Positions 54,387-63,286 of a stretch of 64,000 nucleotides of DNA are shown here, piece after piece. The DNA comes from Armatimonadota bacterium (GTDB lineage Bacteria; Armatimonadota; Fimbriimonadia; Fimbriimonadales; Fimbriimonadaceae). The notes under the pieces were generated by a model. That model searched no databases. It saw nothing but the letters and a program-made list of their open reading frames with translations, and was not told the origin of the DNA. The stretch spans positions 1 through 64,000 of the forward strand of contig JANYCU010000033.1 in NCBI GenBank assembly GCA_025360125.1, in the 5' to 3' direction. The position numbers were made by a program, and so were the translations under genes. The number at the start of each line of letters is the position of its first letter. The first letter of the stretch is position 1.

Positions 54387-56270
54387 CTAGCCACCAATCC
54401 TTTCCAAAACTTCACGCCGAACGCTGTCCGGAAGGGTTTTCCACGTGCAGGCTTTTCGTTCTCCCTCGCCCGGCTGGTCAACGGTTTGAGTGACGACGCG
54501 TTCTCCGAGATGCACTTCAGCTGTGAGTGCCGTTCGATATGCCAATTGGATCGGCTCGTCGAGTTGACTCGAATTTGTCTGAATTGCCTTTCTTATTTTG
54601 TTTGCGTATGAGTAAAGGTGCATGCATTTGGCGTCTGGCTTGTCTCCCAATGCAATGACAGGAACCTGCGTTTCAGAAGCACCGATCGACATTCCCTGGA
54701 TACCGTTAGGCAAGCAGTACATCGGGGTCGACCACTCGTCTTTCTTGATCAGTGGGCAAAGCTCATCCAAGTTTCCGTGGGCAGCGAGTTGTTGAAGATA
54801 AATCCTGCCCCGTTCGGGCAGTTTCTCGGCCGGGATTCTGTCACCCTGAATGCAACTTTGAAGCTGCTCAGAACTGAGGGTACCAAGTATACAAAATGGT
54901 CCGTTACCGCGGCCCTCGAATCCGATGAGGAATTCCGCATTCGGAAATCCATGGGCGAAAGACCATGCGAAGCGACTAATGTCGTCAATCCGTAGTTGGT
55001 TTTCAAGGGTAAGAAACTTTGGTGATTCAACAATCTTAGCGAACGTCTCGACAACCGACCGATCAAGGCGCCAAGTTCGGTTATAAAGGGGATTCTTGGG
55101 CCGACCCAGAATCCAACCGTCTTCATCGACGCGTTGCATTCCCACGCGCATCGGTAACTGTTCAACTTTCGGTACAAACCTGGCAGGTCGCATTTGGTAG
55201 ACGTCTTCTTCGAGGCTAACCAAAAGAGGCTTATGCTGGCTTTTCGCAAAATCGACCCAACAGATTCCTTGCAGAAGCCCAAGTGGGTCCGTCTGACTTG
55301 CCTGTCTCATCACTCGGGCACAAGTTTCATATTCGTGGTTTGCCTTCAATGATGCATCCTGAGAGTGGTCATAGCGAGCCTCGTTAACGAGGTTTAAATA
55401 GTCGAACCTACGTCGAGATTCTGGCGATAGCGGGAACTCCTCGCCTTCAGCGATCAAGTCCTCAGCACCAAGTTCGATAGAAGCCCAACAGGAATCAACG
55501 TATCGCCACAGATGATTGTATAGAGTGATGTGAAGTCCAGGAACTTCACCCGAATCGACCAGGATTTCGAAATTTGTTACTGTGCTTACTTGTCGGGCTT
55601 CAGTGACGCCGATGTCTACTGCGAGTCGAGATTCACGAAGAAAACTCGCCAGCGGTTCCGCGCCGTTGATTGGTATTTTGATGTGTCCGGGTAGACCTTG
55701 AGACGTGTATCGATTCTCGCCCTTTGTCAAGCCTTCGAAATCAAAATAATCTGGCTTCAGTTGAGCCGCAATTCGGGTTTGAAATCGGTTCTCAGGCTCC
55801 ATGATATTGAGAACCTTGCGTCTTGGCACTGACGGGATTCCGCTGAGATTTGGTCCGTCAATTTCCTTGCCAGTAACTCGGTTCGCATAGTATTTTTGAA
55901 CTTCAGCTCGGGTTAATTCCTTTGTGGGTGCATATCCCTTGAGTCGATTGATCTCCCATTGATAGAGTTCGTAGCGTTGGTCGTGATTCCACTTTTGCTC
56001 TTCTTTCTTCTGAGCCGAAGTTTGGGTCAACCACCAGCCGTCCAGCTTTTGCTCCCATGTCCCGTGGATGACGCGGGCAAGTTGAGATTTGACAATGTCA
56101 ATGGATTGGTCTTTAAAGGATGCGGCGAGAACTTCATCCTTCAGGAATGTTGGGCAGTGGAGTTGCTGTCCGGTCTGCTTCGAGACTTCTTTCAGAAACA
56201 GCTCAAGTCGAATCCCCGGATTCTCGACGCTGATCATCGCACCAGCAAATGCAAGAAGCGAGAGGATCAT
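54387..56270 (-). CDS. Exported STN-domain paralogue 1 (first in tandem)
   Basis: The 627-residue first member. N-terminal E-N-P-G-I-R-L-E-L-F-L-K-E and V-I-H-G-T-W-E-Q-K-L-D-G-W-W-L are nearly identical to those of paralogue 2, while the rest is more divergent. D-P-L-G-L-L-Q-G-I-C-W-V-D-F and G-W-I-L-G-R-P-K-N-P-L-Y-N-R are kept. A TAGAAT box (56277-56282) lies six bases before the ATG. Twenty bases separate it from paralogue 2. Confidence 0.65.
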   Translation of the reverse strand: MILSLLAFAGAMISVENPGIRLELFLKEVSKQTGQQLHCPTFLKDEVLAASFKDQSIDIVKSQLARVIHGTWEQKLDGWWLTQTSAQKKEEQKWNHDQRYELYQWEINRLKGYAPTKELTRAEVQKYYANRVTGKEIDGPNLSGIPSVPRRKVLNIMEPENRFQTRIAAQLKPDYFDFEGLTKGENRYTSQGLPGHIKIPINGAEPLASFLRESRLAVDIGVTEARQVSTVTNFEILVDSGEVPGLHITLYNHLWRYVDSCWASIELGAEDLIAEGEEFPLSPESRRRFDYLNLVNEARYDHSQDASLKANHEYETCARVMRQASQTDPLGLLQGICWVDFAKSQHKPLLVSLEEDVYQMRPARFVPKVEQLPMRVGMQRVDEDGWILGRPKNPLYNRTWRLDRSVVETFAKIVESPKFLTLENQLRIDDISRFAWSFAHGFPNAEFLIGFEGRGNGPFCILGTLSSEQLQSCIQGDRIPAEKLPERGRIYLQQLAAHGNLDELCPLIKKDEWSTPMYCLPNGIQGMSIGASETQVPVIALGDKPDAKCMHLYSYANKIRKAIQTNSSQLDEPIQLAYRTALTAEVHLGERVVTQTVDQPGEGERKACTWKTLPDSVRREVLERIGG

Positions 56271-56313
56271 GGATTCATTCTAACTCTTATCGAGTTCAAG
56301 TTTGGTTGGAAAA

Positions 56314-57045
56314 CTACAAGAAGAGTCCGCCGTCAACCGTCAAACACTGGCCAGTCATGTACGCGGCTTCGCTCGAAGCCAAGAATAGAACCGCAGGAGA
56401 AATGTCCTCCGGAGTTCCGAGGCGCCCGGCCGGAGCCTGCTTGATTACGTAATCCTTAAACTCTTGGGGCAACGCTTCGGTCATATCGCTGTCGATAAAT
56501 CCCGGAGCAACTGCGTTGCAGGTAATTCCTCGCGAACCCAGTTCTTTGGCGACCGACATCGTGATTCCGAGGAGGCCCGCTTTCGAGGCGGAATAGTTCA
56601 CTTGTCCGGCCGCGCCATGTAAGCCGACGACGCTCGTGATGTTCACAATCCGACCGTATCGGGCCTTCATCATGGACTTGGCGACCGCGCGGATGCAGTT
56701 AAATGTGCCTTTGAGGTTGACGTCGATAACGCGATCCCAGTCTTCGTCTTTCATGCGGAGCATCAGAGTGTCTTTCGTAATTCCGGCGTTGTTGACCAAC
56801 ACGCTTGGCGTCCCCATGTCCGTCATTACCGCAGTGAAAAGAGCTTCAACCGACTCCGAAGAACTGACATCGCAGGCGTACCCTTTGGCTCCGCCGCCCA
56901 GCTCGCTGGCTGTCGCACTCGCGCCAGCTTCGGTCGTCGCAACGCAGGCCACTCGCGCACCTTCGGCGGCAAAAGCCGCGGCGAGAGACTTCCCAATCCC
57001 TCGACTGGCACCGGTGACAACAACAACCTGATCCTGAAAACGCAT
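56314..57045 (-). CDS. fabG: 3-oxoacyl-[acyl carrier protein] reductase
   Basis: A short-chain dehydrogenase of 243 residues with T-G-A-S-R-G-I-G at 11-18, N-N-A-G at 85-88, and the catalytic S138, Y151 and K155 (Y-S-A-S-K). It reduces 3-oxoacyl-ACP with NADPH in fatty acid elongation. The closeness to FabG consensus (P-G-F-I-D-S-D-M-T, L-T-V-D-G-G) supports that role over a generic SDR, though fab neighbours are absent. TAACAT (57053-57058) lies seven bases before the ATG. Confidence 0.9.
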   Translation of the reverse strand: MRFQDQVVVVTGASRGIGKSLAAAFAAEGARVACVATTEAGASATASELGGGAKGYACDVSSSESVEALFTAVMTDMGTPSVLVNNAGITKDTLMLRMKDEDWDRVIDVNLKGTFNCIRAVAKSMMKARYGRIVNITSVVGLHGAAGQVNYSASKAGLLGITMSVAKELGSRGITCNAVAPGFIDSDMTEALPQEFKDYVIKQAPAGRLGTPEDISPAVLFLASSEAAYMTGQCLTVDGGLFL

Positions 57046-57089
57046 GACGGAAATGTTACCGTCCCGTAAAGCAAGCTAGATGAAAGTTC

Positions 57090-57413
57090 TTAATCAATGA
57101 CGTAGTCCTTGCCATTTTCGATACCAGATGAAAGGAGTGCTAAGACTTTAGGAGATAAAGGTTGAATGTGGTCTAAACCTGTGAATAATGACGCCAGCGT
57201 GATGACCGCAAGGTTCCTTTTTGAAATATTTTGCTGGAATCGAAGATTCTTGTCGACGGTCAAGAAAACTTCAAATGAATTCTCTTCCGCTGAAGACCGC
57301 AATTTTCCGTTTGATAATTCCTCCCAACCCATTTCCTTGGTATGTGAAACATCATGACCTGACAGTTCGTTCTTAAATCGAATATCGACGCAATGATCCA
57401 GCAGGATTTTCAT
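57090..57413 (-). CDS. DUF5615 PIN-like toxin
   Basis: A 107-residue PIN-like protein: M-K-I-L-L-D-H-C-V with the first acidic residue, E-M-G-W-E-E-L in the middle, and F-L-T-V-D-K-N-L-R-F-Q-Q-N with the conserved late aspartate. DUF5615 proteins are predicted ribonuclease toxins paired with DUF433 antitoxins. The start shares one base with the antitoxin stop at 57413. Confidence 0.85.
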   Translation of the reverse strand: MKILLDHCVDIRFKNELSGHDVSHTKEMGWEELSNGKLRSSAEENSFEVFLTVDKNLRFQQNISKRNLAVITLASLFTGLDHIQPLSPKVLALLSSGIENGKDYVID

Positions 57414-57673
57414 TAGCTGGCAAGTTCCAATCCGAATAATTGCCTGACGTGATTTTGCTCGAACTTTAGCACCGCTTCGGCCTGTTCCTTGGTAACCCCA
57501 GGAAACCCTTCGAGAAAATATTCGATAGTATGATTACATATCAATGTATCGAGTAAGGCCTGGACCGGAACTCGGGTTCCCACAAACCGAACAGCACCGC
57601 TCAGAGTGTCAGGAGTGCTTACTAAAATGCCTTGAAGTTGAAACGGGATTTCAACGGTTTTTTCAACTTTCAT
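57413..57673 (-). CDS. DUF433 antitoxin
   Basis: An 86-residue helix-turn-helix antitoxin with the DUF433 core: P-D-T-L-S-G-A-V-R-F-V-G-T-R-V-P-V, L-L-D-T-L, and F-L-E-G-F-P-G-V-T-K-E-Q-A. It is the first gene of the pair, with a TAGAAT box (57680-57685) six bases upstream. It probably represses its own promoter and neutralises the adjacent PIN-like toxin. Confidence 0.85.
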   Translation of the reverse strand: MKVEKTVEIPFQLQGILVSTPDTLSGAVRFVGTRVPVQALLDTLICNHTIEYFLEGFPGVTKEQAEAVLKFEQNHVRQLFGLELAS

Positions 57674-57694
57674 ACCTTCATTCTACGCCAGAAT

Positions 57695-58966
57695 TCATTT
57701 CTTGGGAATCGCAGCAATCACCGCTTCTGCGTAGCGCTTACTCGCTCCAACATTATCTGCAATGAGTTTAATTGCAGCTGATGCCATTGACTCTCTTCGG
57801 GTTGGATCGCCTAACAGCCCCCGAATCTCTTTCGCGACACCCTCCGCATCTTCGCAAATTACCGACGCACCCGCCCGAACCGAGGCCGCTGCCACATCGC
57901 GGAAGTTGAACATGTTCGGTCCATGAATCACGGGCTTCGAAAGGGCCAAAGGCTGGATCAAGTTCTGTCCGCCAAGGTTGTCAAACCCACCGCCGATCAC
58001 CACAACATCGGCCACCGAGTAGACCGAGCCAAGTTCGCCAAAAGTGTCAAGCACGATGTAGTCTCCGGACTCCCCTTTCGACCGTCGTCCAATCGTCTTT
58101 CCAGCGGACGAAGCCTTCTTCTGGAATAACTCAACGATCCGACCCGCCGACTCGATATGCCTTGGCGCGTGAACAAAAACGACGTCCGGCAGGGCAAGAA
58201 AAGCATCGATAACCAACGCTTCTTCCATCTCGGATCGCGTCGAACCGACTACAACCACTGACTTCCCGGCCGGAACACCCAGCTTTTCGCGCCAAACCGA
58301 TGGCTCAACCGAAACGACGGATGAGGCCTCATCGAACTTGGTATTGCCAAAAACTTCGACCCCAGTGGCGCCAAGTGACTCAAATCGCTCCTTGTCTGTC
58401 GTAGTTTGAACGAGGCAACCCTTAACGAATTTAAACAATGCTCGGAAGAAGAAGCCAACCTTAAGGTCTGTCTTGTATGCCTTGTCGCTGATCCGCCCAT
58501 TGACGATGATACAAGGAACCCGGAAAACATCCGCCGAATACAAAAAGTTGTACCAAAGCTCGGTCTCCATGATCACCATCACATCCGGACGAACCCACTG
58601 CATGGCCCGTAAAGTGAACTTGAAAACATCAATCGGGAAATAGACCAGCGAGTCATAAAGGGGCATTTCCATCTCGCGTGCGGTTTGGTGTCCGCTGCTC
58701 GTGGTCACACTCAAAACGATCTCGCAATCAGGCGCCAATAAGCGTAATTGCTGTAGAAATGGCTTGGCCGCAATGACCTCACCAACTGAGACGGCATGAA
58801 CCCAAACTCGTTGCTTGGTTTTGTCACGCCTGGTAACGATATCTTGGTAATTTCCGCTCCGCTCCCGCCAATTGGGAGCTTCTTGCCGCTTACGGGCTCG
58901 CAACATCATCCAAGGCACCCAAATGGGGCTAAGGAGAGTAAGGACGAGGTTGTAAAGAAAGAACAT
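57695..58966 (-). CDS. waaA: 3-deoxy-D-manno-octulosonic acid (Kdo) transferase
   Basis: A GT30 enzyme of 423 residues with an N-terminal membrane anchor and the W-V-H-A-V-S-V-G-E motif near 55-63 containing the catalytic glutamate. The C-terminal half has V-V-G-S-T-R and G-G-G-F-D-N-L-G-G-Q-N-L-I-Q-P. It adds Kdo from CMP-Kdo to lipid A, which implies a lipopolysaccharide outer membrane. Its start shares one base with the purC stop, so both are in one transcript. Confidence 0.93.
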   Translation of the reverse strand: MFFLYNLVLTLLSPIWVPWMMLRARKRQEAPNWRERSGNYQDIVTRRDKTKQRVWVHAVSVGEVIAAKPFLQQLRLLAPDCEIVLSVTTSSGHQTAREMEMPLYDSLVYFPIDVFKFTLRAMQWVRPDVMVIMETELWYNFLYSADVFRVPCIIVNGRISDKAYKTDLKVGFFFRALFKFVKGCLVQTTTDKERFESLGATGVEVFGNTKFDEASSVVSVEPSVWREKLGVPAGKSVVVVGSTRSEMEEALVIDAFLALPDVVFVHAPRHIESAGRIVELFQKKASSAGKTIGRRSKGESGDYIVLDTFGELGSVYSVADVVVIGGGFDNLGGQNLIQPLALSKPVIHGPNMFNFRDVAAASVRAGASVICEDAEGVAKEIRGLLGDPTRRESMASAAIKLIADNVGASKRYAEAVIAAIPKK

Positions 58967-59862
58967 TAGTCGAGATTCGGAGCGTGTCCCACGATCTTCA
59001 CGAAAGCATCGATGTACTTCTCGCGAGTTCGGTGAACGACTTCAGGGGGAAGCTTCGGCCCCGGCGGATTCTTGTCCCATCCCGACGTTTCGAGGTAGTC
59101 ACGAACAAACTGCTTGTCAAAGCTGGCCTGGCTCTTGCCCGGCGAATACAAGGCTGCGTCCCAATATCGCGAGCTGTCCGGGGTGAGAATCTCATCGATG
59201 AGGATGATTCCTTCGTCCGACTCGCCAAATTCGAATTTAGTGTCGGCAAGGATGATCCCTTTGGTCGCTGCATGGGCGGCAGCTTCGGTGTAAAGTTGCA
59301 TCGTCCAATCGCGAAGTATATTCGCAACTTCCGAACCAAGTCGGTTCACCATTTCGGCAAAGCTGATGTTCTCATCATGTCCCTCGTCAGCTTTGGTGGC
59401 GGGTGAGAAGATGGGCTCGGGTAGACGGGAAGAATCGAGCAGACCATCGGGCATCTGGAATCCGTGAACTGCCCCCCCCTGAGCTTTGTATTCCTTGTAG
59501 AGCGATCCGGCCAGATAGCCGCGGGCAACGCACTCAACCGGAATGGTTTTCGCCTTTTTCGCCAGCGTCGTTCGGCCGTTGAGGGCAAATATGGGTGATG
59601 GTAACCGACTCTGGATGTCGTGGGACGCAATCGAAATCAAGTGGTTTGGACAAACGTGAGTAAGCTTATTGAACCAAAAGGCGCTCATTTGAGTCAAGAT
59701 GCATCCTTTCTCGGGAATGCCGTTCGCCATCACCGCATCAAAAGCAGAAATTCGGTCCGTGGCAACAATCAGCACCTCAGAGCCGAGGTCGTACACGTCG
59801 CGAACCTTGCCCGAGCGTGGAGCGGGGAGACCAGGAATGGAGGAATGAAGGAGTTCGCTCAT
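58966..59862 (-). CDS. purC: Phosphoribosylaminoimidazole-succinocarboxamide synthase
   Basis: A 298-residue SAICAR synthetase of the longer type. G-K-V-R-D-V-Y-D-L near the N-terminus binds ATP. P-V-E-C-V-A-R-G-Y-L-A-G-S near 90 is the family signature and D-T-K-F-E-F-G is in the middle. It makes purine intermediate SAICAR from CAIR, aspartate and ATP. It lies in the coaD-purC-waaA string with two-base and one-base junctions. Confidence 0.95.
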   Translation of the reverse strand: MSELLHSSIPGLPAPRSGKVRDVYDLGSEVLIVATDRISAFDAVMANGIPEKGCILTQMSAFWFNKLTHVCPNHLISIASHDIQSRLPSPIFALNGRTTLAKKAKTIPVECVARGYLAGSLYKEYKAQGGAVHGFQMPDGLLDSSRLPEPIFSPATKADEGHDENISFAEMVNRLGSEVANILRDWTMQLYTEAAAHAATKGIILADTKFEFGESDEGIILIDEILTPDSSRYWDAALYSPGKSQASFDKQFVRDYLETSGWDKNPPGPKLPPEVVHRTREKYIDAFVKIVGHAPNLD

Positions 59863-59864
59863 AA

Positions 59865-60356
59865 TTAACTCTTGCCCCGCTTAACCGCCCCGGCGAGGAC
59901 AGGTCGAACGGCTTCGGGGACCAAGTCGGTCACGTCACCGCCAAGCTTGGCCACTTCGCGGACGATCGAGGAACTCAGATAACTATATTCCCAGCGGGTC
60001 ATCAGGAAGACCGAATCAACGTCAGGATTGAGCTTCCGGTTAACCATCGCAATTTGAAATTCGTAGTCAAAATCGGCAACCGCTCGGAGTCCACGAACAA
60101 TTGATTTCGCGCTTTTTTCTCTCGCGTAATCCATCAGCAGGCCATCGAACGACTCAACCGAAACATTAGCGTACGGCTTAGAAATCTCTTGCAAGACCTG
60201 TATGCGCTCTTCAACCGTGAGCAACGGCGCCTTGGATGAATTTGCTCCGACGGCAACGATGACGTGATCAAACAGCTCATGAGCTCGCTCGATCAAGTCG
60301 GCGTGCCCGTAGGTCGGAGGGTCAAACGTGCCGGGGTAGATTGCAAGCAACTTCAT
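59865..60356 (-). CDS. coaD: Phosphopantetheine adenylyltransferase
   Basis: The 163-residue nucleotidyltransferase has P-G-T-F-D-P-P-T-Y-G-H (8-18), the T/HxGH ATP site, and Y-L-S-S-S-I-V-R-E-V near the C-terminus, which replaces the usual I-S-S-T-x-V-R. It makes dephospho-CoA from phosphopantetheine and ATP. ATGA overlap with the upstream substrate-binding-protein gene indicates co-translation. Confidence 0.96.
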   Translation of the reverse strand: MKLLAIYPGTFDPPTYGHADLIERAHELFDHVIVAVGANSSKAPLLTVEERIQVLQEISKPYANVSVESFDGLLMDYAREKSAKSIVRGLRAVADFDYEFQIAMVNRKLNPDVDSVFLMTRWEYSYLSSSIVREVAKLGGDVTDLVPEAVRPVLAGAVKRGKS

Positions 60357-61939
60357 TTGAGGGCAACTTTATTATGAGGCACCATGTTCAATAAGTTTGA
60401 TCGGAAGCCGGAAACTTTTGGACTGACGAGGATGCCATCAACCGCAAAATAGAGTGGAATTCGAGGTGCCTCTTGGAGCATTAAACTCTCCGCCTTCAAA
60501 TATAAGGCGTCCCGTTTTGCTTGGTCTTGCTCGACATCCGCCGTTCTACATAACTGATCAAACTCGGGGTTGCTCCAACCATCGTGGTTCGATGGCGCAT
60601 CCGACATCAAGAGAATGCTCAAGAAGTTCTGGGCGTCCAAGTAGTCGGCCCCCCAAGATATAAAGACACTGGCCAGTTCGCCTCGGTTTCGAGCTTTCAA
60701 CAAGGTGCCCTCCTCGGTCAATTTTGGTTTAACTGTCAGTCCCAGGTTTTTCTTCAGGTCGTTCGTTACTTGCTCGGCAATGAATTTCGCATCAGAATTG
60801 TCTGACCGTATCGTTAATTCGAGATCAGGCAAATCGGCTCCAGTTTTGAACGGAGACATTGCTAACTCCTTTTTTGCTTCCTCTGGATTGTAATCCAAGG
60901 TTCCGGTTGCAGGCTTTGCATCAATGATGCCCGGTGGAAGCCATCGGTTGGCGATCGGCACTCCCTGAAGAATCTCATCGGTGATGCGATGTCGATCGAT
61001 CGCCATCATGACCGCCCGTCGAACATGTCGGTCTTTAAACGGCGCATAAGCCTTTCCTCCGAGCAACAAGTAGTAAACCGTGGCGCGCGGCAGCATCTTG
61101 AATTGGGCCTTAAGCTTAGGATCACTATTGATCGCCTTCCAATCCTGCTTTTCGACCGCGCAAATGTCGGTTTCGCCGTTTCGATACATCGTCAATCGAG
61201 TCGAAGGATCCTTCACGATCTTTCGCTCAATGCCATCAATCTGAGCCTTGCCGCCATGGTAGTCGTCAAATCGCTTGAGCGTGACCATTTGGTCAGATTT
61301 GTATTCAGAGAGTCTAAATGGCCCCGTTCCCATCGCATCGGCGGCACCTGAAATCTCTTTGAGCCCTTGCTTAGCAGGCAAGACATCACAGCAAGAATAA
61401 CAAAGCTTGCCAAGGAAGTAGGACCGCGGCTTATCGATGGTGACTTGCACGGTGGAATCGTCGATAACTTTGACTCCTGGCAAATCTTTGCCCGTCCCGT
61501 TCGCAAGTTCCTTTGCTCCAACGATGTCACCCAGGTAGGTATCGGCAATCGGCGAGGCGATTTCTCGGCTAAGGGCTCGCTCCCAAGACGCTTTGACGTC
61601 CTTGGCGGTAACGGCGGTGCCGTCGTGAAACTTTGCCGAGATGAGCTTGAAAGTGTAAACCGTTCCGTCTGGCGATATCTTCCATTCGGAAGCCAGATTC
61701 CCGACGATCTTGTTGTTCTCGTCGTAGTTAACGAGCGGTTCGTAGATATTGTTCAGCAGATCTATAGTGTCCGGATCTTGAACTTTAGCCGGATCGAGGG
61801 TCGTTGGATTGATGCCTAAGCAATACTTCAAGACATTTTGCGAACCCTCATTTTGACGACCCGAAAATCCGCCAGAACTCGAGTTTTTGCTACAGCCCGC
61901 AAGGCCCATCGCCACGATGATCCAGACTCCAACTTTCAT
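60353..61939 (-). CDS. Peptide ABC transporter substrate-binding lipoprotein
   Basis: An SBP_bac_5 (OppA/DppA-like) protein. From the ATG at 61939 the signal ends in the lipobox M-G-L-A-G-C (cysteine 16). N-P-T-T-L-D-P-A-K and Y-E-P-L-V follow, typical of the fold, and the protein is about 528 residues. GGAGA lies just before this ATG, so it is preferred over the ATG four codons earlier. TACAAT at 61964-61969 provides a short leader. No permease or ATPase genes are adjacent. Confidence 0.88.
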   Translation of the reverse strand: MKVGVWIIVAMGLAGCSKNSSSGGFSGRQNEGSQNVLKYCLGINPTTLDPAKVQDPDTIDLLNNIYEPLVNYDENNKIVGNLASEWKISPDGTVYTFKLISAKFHDGTAVTAKDVKASWERALSREIASPIADTYLGDIVGAKELANGTGKDLPGVKVIDDSTVQVTIDKPRSYFLGKLCYSCCDVLPAKQGLKEISGAADAMGTGPFRLSEYKSDQMVTLKRFDDYHGGKAQIDGIERKIVKDPSTRLTMYRNGETDICAVEKQDWKAINSDPKLKAQFKMLPRATVYYLLLGGKAYAPFKDRHVRRAVMMAIDRHRITDEILQGVPIANRWLPPGIIDAKPATGTLDYNPEEAKKELAMSPFKTGADLPDLELTIRSDNSDAKFIAEQVTNDLKKNLGLTVKPKLTEEGTLLKARNRGELASVFISWGADYLDAQNFLSILLMSDAPSNHDGWSNPEFDQLCRTADVEQDQAKRDALYLKAESLMLQEAPRIPLYFAVDGILVSPKVSGFRSNLLNMVPHNKVALK

Positions 61940-61997
61940 ACACTTCTCCATTTGCTCTTACCTATTGTAACGAATCTGACCATAATAGTATTGAACC

Positions 61998-62510
61998 ATG
62001 CGGATACTCGTAAATTTACTGGCGTTGACGGTTGCGGGACTGGCTAGTGCCGACATGGTTGGCCGATGGCAGGGCATTGCGACGCTTGGCCCAAGCACGG
62101 TTGCTCAAGGTATGGACGGCGACAGTCTGTTGAAGCTCCAACTCAGCAAAGCATTCTTGAAAACGGTTAACTACACCTTCGATTTTAAGGCCGACAAAAC
62201 TTTTGCGAGCTTGGTCACTGGCCAAGACGTACCGCGCCGAAATGGAAAAGGAACATGGTCCGCCACCGGAAACATGGTCACGATCGTATTCGCTGAGGAA
62301 AACGGGAATAAGCGTAGCCAGACGCTGAACGGAACCCTGAGCCCAGACGGGAAAAAGATGGTCATTTCCATCAATAGCAAACCCGGCTTACCTCAAACCA
62401 AACTGGTTTTCAAGAAAGTTGAACCTGCGGTTTCCGGTAAGAAAACAGCTGACACTAAGAAGCCTGGTGATTCTAAGAAACCACCTGCGGCGAAAAGCAC
62501 TGGACATTAA
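61998..62510 (+). CDS. Small exported G-x-W family protein with basic tail, copy 1
   Basis: A 170-residue secreted protein: signal peptide (to about residue 18, A-G-L-A-S-A), V-G-R-W-Q-G at the mature start, a beta-rich domain with G-K-G-T-W-S-A-T-G-N and L-N-G-T-L-S-P-D-G-K-K, and a low-complexity lysine/proline/threonine tail of about 30 residues. It shares its plan with the genes at 63287 and 63882. The final 38 bases overlap the convergent DUF2071 gene. Function unknown; it recalls lipocalin-like or META-like beta barrels. Confidence 0.65.
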   Translation: MRILVNLLALTVAGLASADMVGRWQGIATLGPSTVAQGMDGDSLLKLQLSKAFLKTVNYTFDFKADKTFASLVTGQDVPRRNGKGTWSATGNMVTIVFAEENGNKRSQTLNGTLSPDGKKMVISINSKPGLPQTKLVFKKVEPAVSGKKTADTKKPGDSKKPPAAKSTGH

Positions 62511-63252
62511 CTCGCTCTACGAACAAGGCATTCGTAAATTGCAGCTTTCCAAATTGGCCCTCAAGTCCGTCAATCGCAATTTCGTGCACTGTCGCACCTT
62601 GGACTTTATACGGCTCGTGATAAACCCTCGCCGTCACGATTTCACCGTTGGCACCAACCGAATAGAGCCGATACCTCTCCAGTAACCAATATTCGAACTT
62701 CTTTGGTTTTGCTTTATGCCACATTCCTTCATTTGTCGCAGTGATTGAATAGCTCACCAAATTTGAGGCTTGTGCTCCAACTTGAGGAAGGACTTGCGTG
62801 GCATTCCTCCGACCACGAAAGTGAAGTTCTCGCCTGTCGGTTTTGATGGACAATCGACTGTGAAAATACGGCAACTTAAATGACTTTCGGGCGATAAGAC
62901 AACCGAGATATCGTGCGGCGTCGAGGGAAAAAAAACACACTCCGGGGCCATATTTGGGATGAGTTACATAAGTGCGAATGTTCGTTTCGTGGAAACTGCT
63001 CAGCCACGGTAAAGGTGGGAAACCTCGAGGACGGATTCCCGACATGCGAAATGGGACGAATCCTAGCCAGGCGCTTCCGCCATACTCTTCGACGGTCAAT
63101 TCGGGTGGCACCATTGCTTGCAAAAGCTCACGCGGCACCTTCGCATGGAGAAAGAGGAGATCATGCCAGGTCTGATGCATAATGGGCCGACCAGCGGGTT
63201 TCTCGCGGTTGCGATCAAGTCCCTCCCAATCTGGTACGCCACTTTGAAACAT
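62473..63252 (-). CDS. DUF2071 (YqjF-like) protein
   Basis: M-H-Q-T-W-H-D-L-L-F-L-H-A-K-V, V-P-P-E-L-T-V and W-L-G-F-V-P-F-R-M lead into F-H-E-T-N-I-R-T-Y-V and G-V-C-F-F-S-L-D-A-A-R. This is the complete DUF2071 pattern of a cytoplasmic protein of unknown biochemical role with an acetoacetate-decarboxylase-like fold. I place the start at the ATG at 63252 (259 residues, GAGGA upstream). An ATG at 63288 would overlap the start codon of the opposite gene in CATG, and the frame beyond that antisense to the neighbour is not credible. Confidence 0.8.
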   Translation of the reverse strand: MFQSGVPDWEGLDRNREKPAGRPIMHQTWHDLLFLHAKVPRELLQAMVPPELTVEEYGGSAWLGFVPFRMSGIRPRGFPPLPWLSSFHETNIRTYVTHPKYGPGVCFFSLDAARYLGCLIARKSFKLPYFHSRLSIKTDRRELHFRGRRNATQVLPQVGAQASNLVSYSITATNEGMWHKAKPKKFEYWLLERYRLYSVGANGEIVTARVYHEPYKVQGATVHEIAIDGLEGQFGKLQFTNALFVERVNVQCFSPQVVS

Positions 63253-63286
63253 TCTTCGGTTATCCTCTTCTAAGTATGAGTATCGC

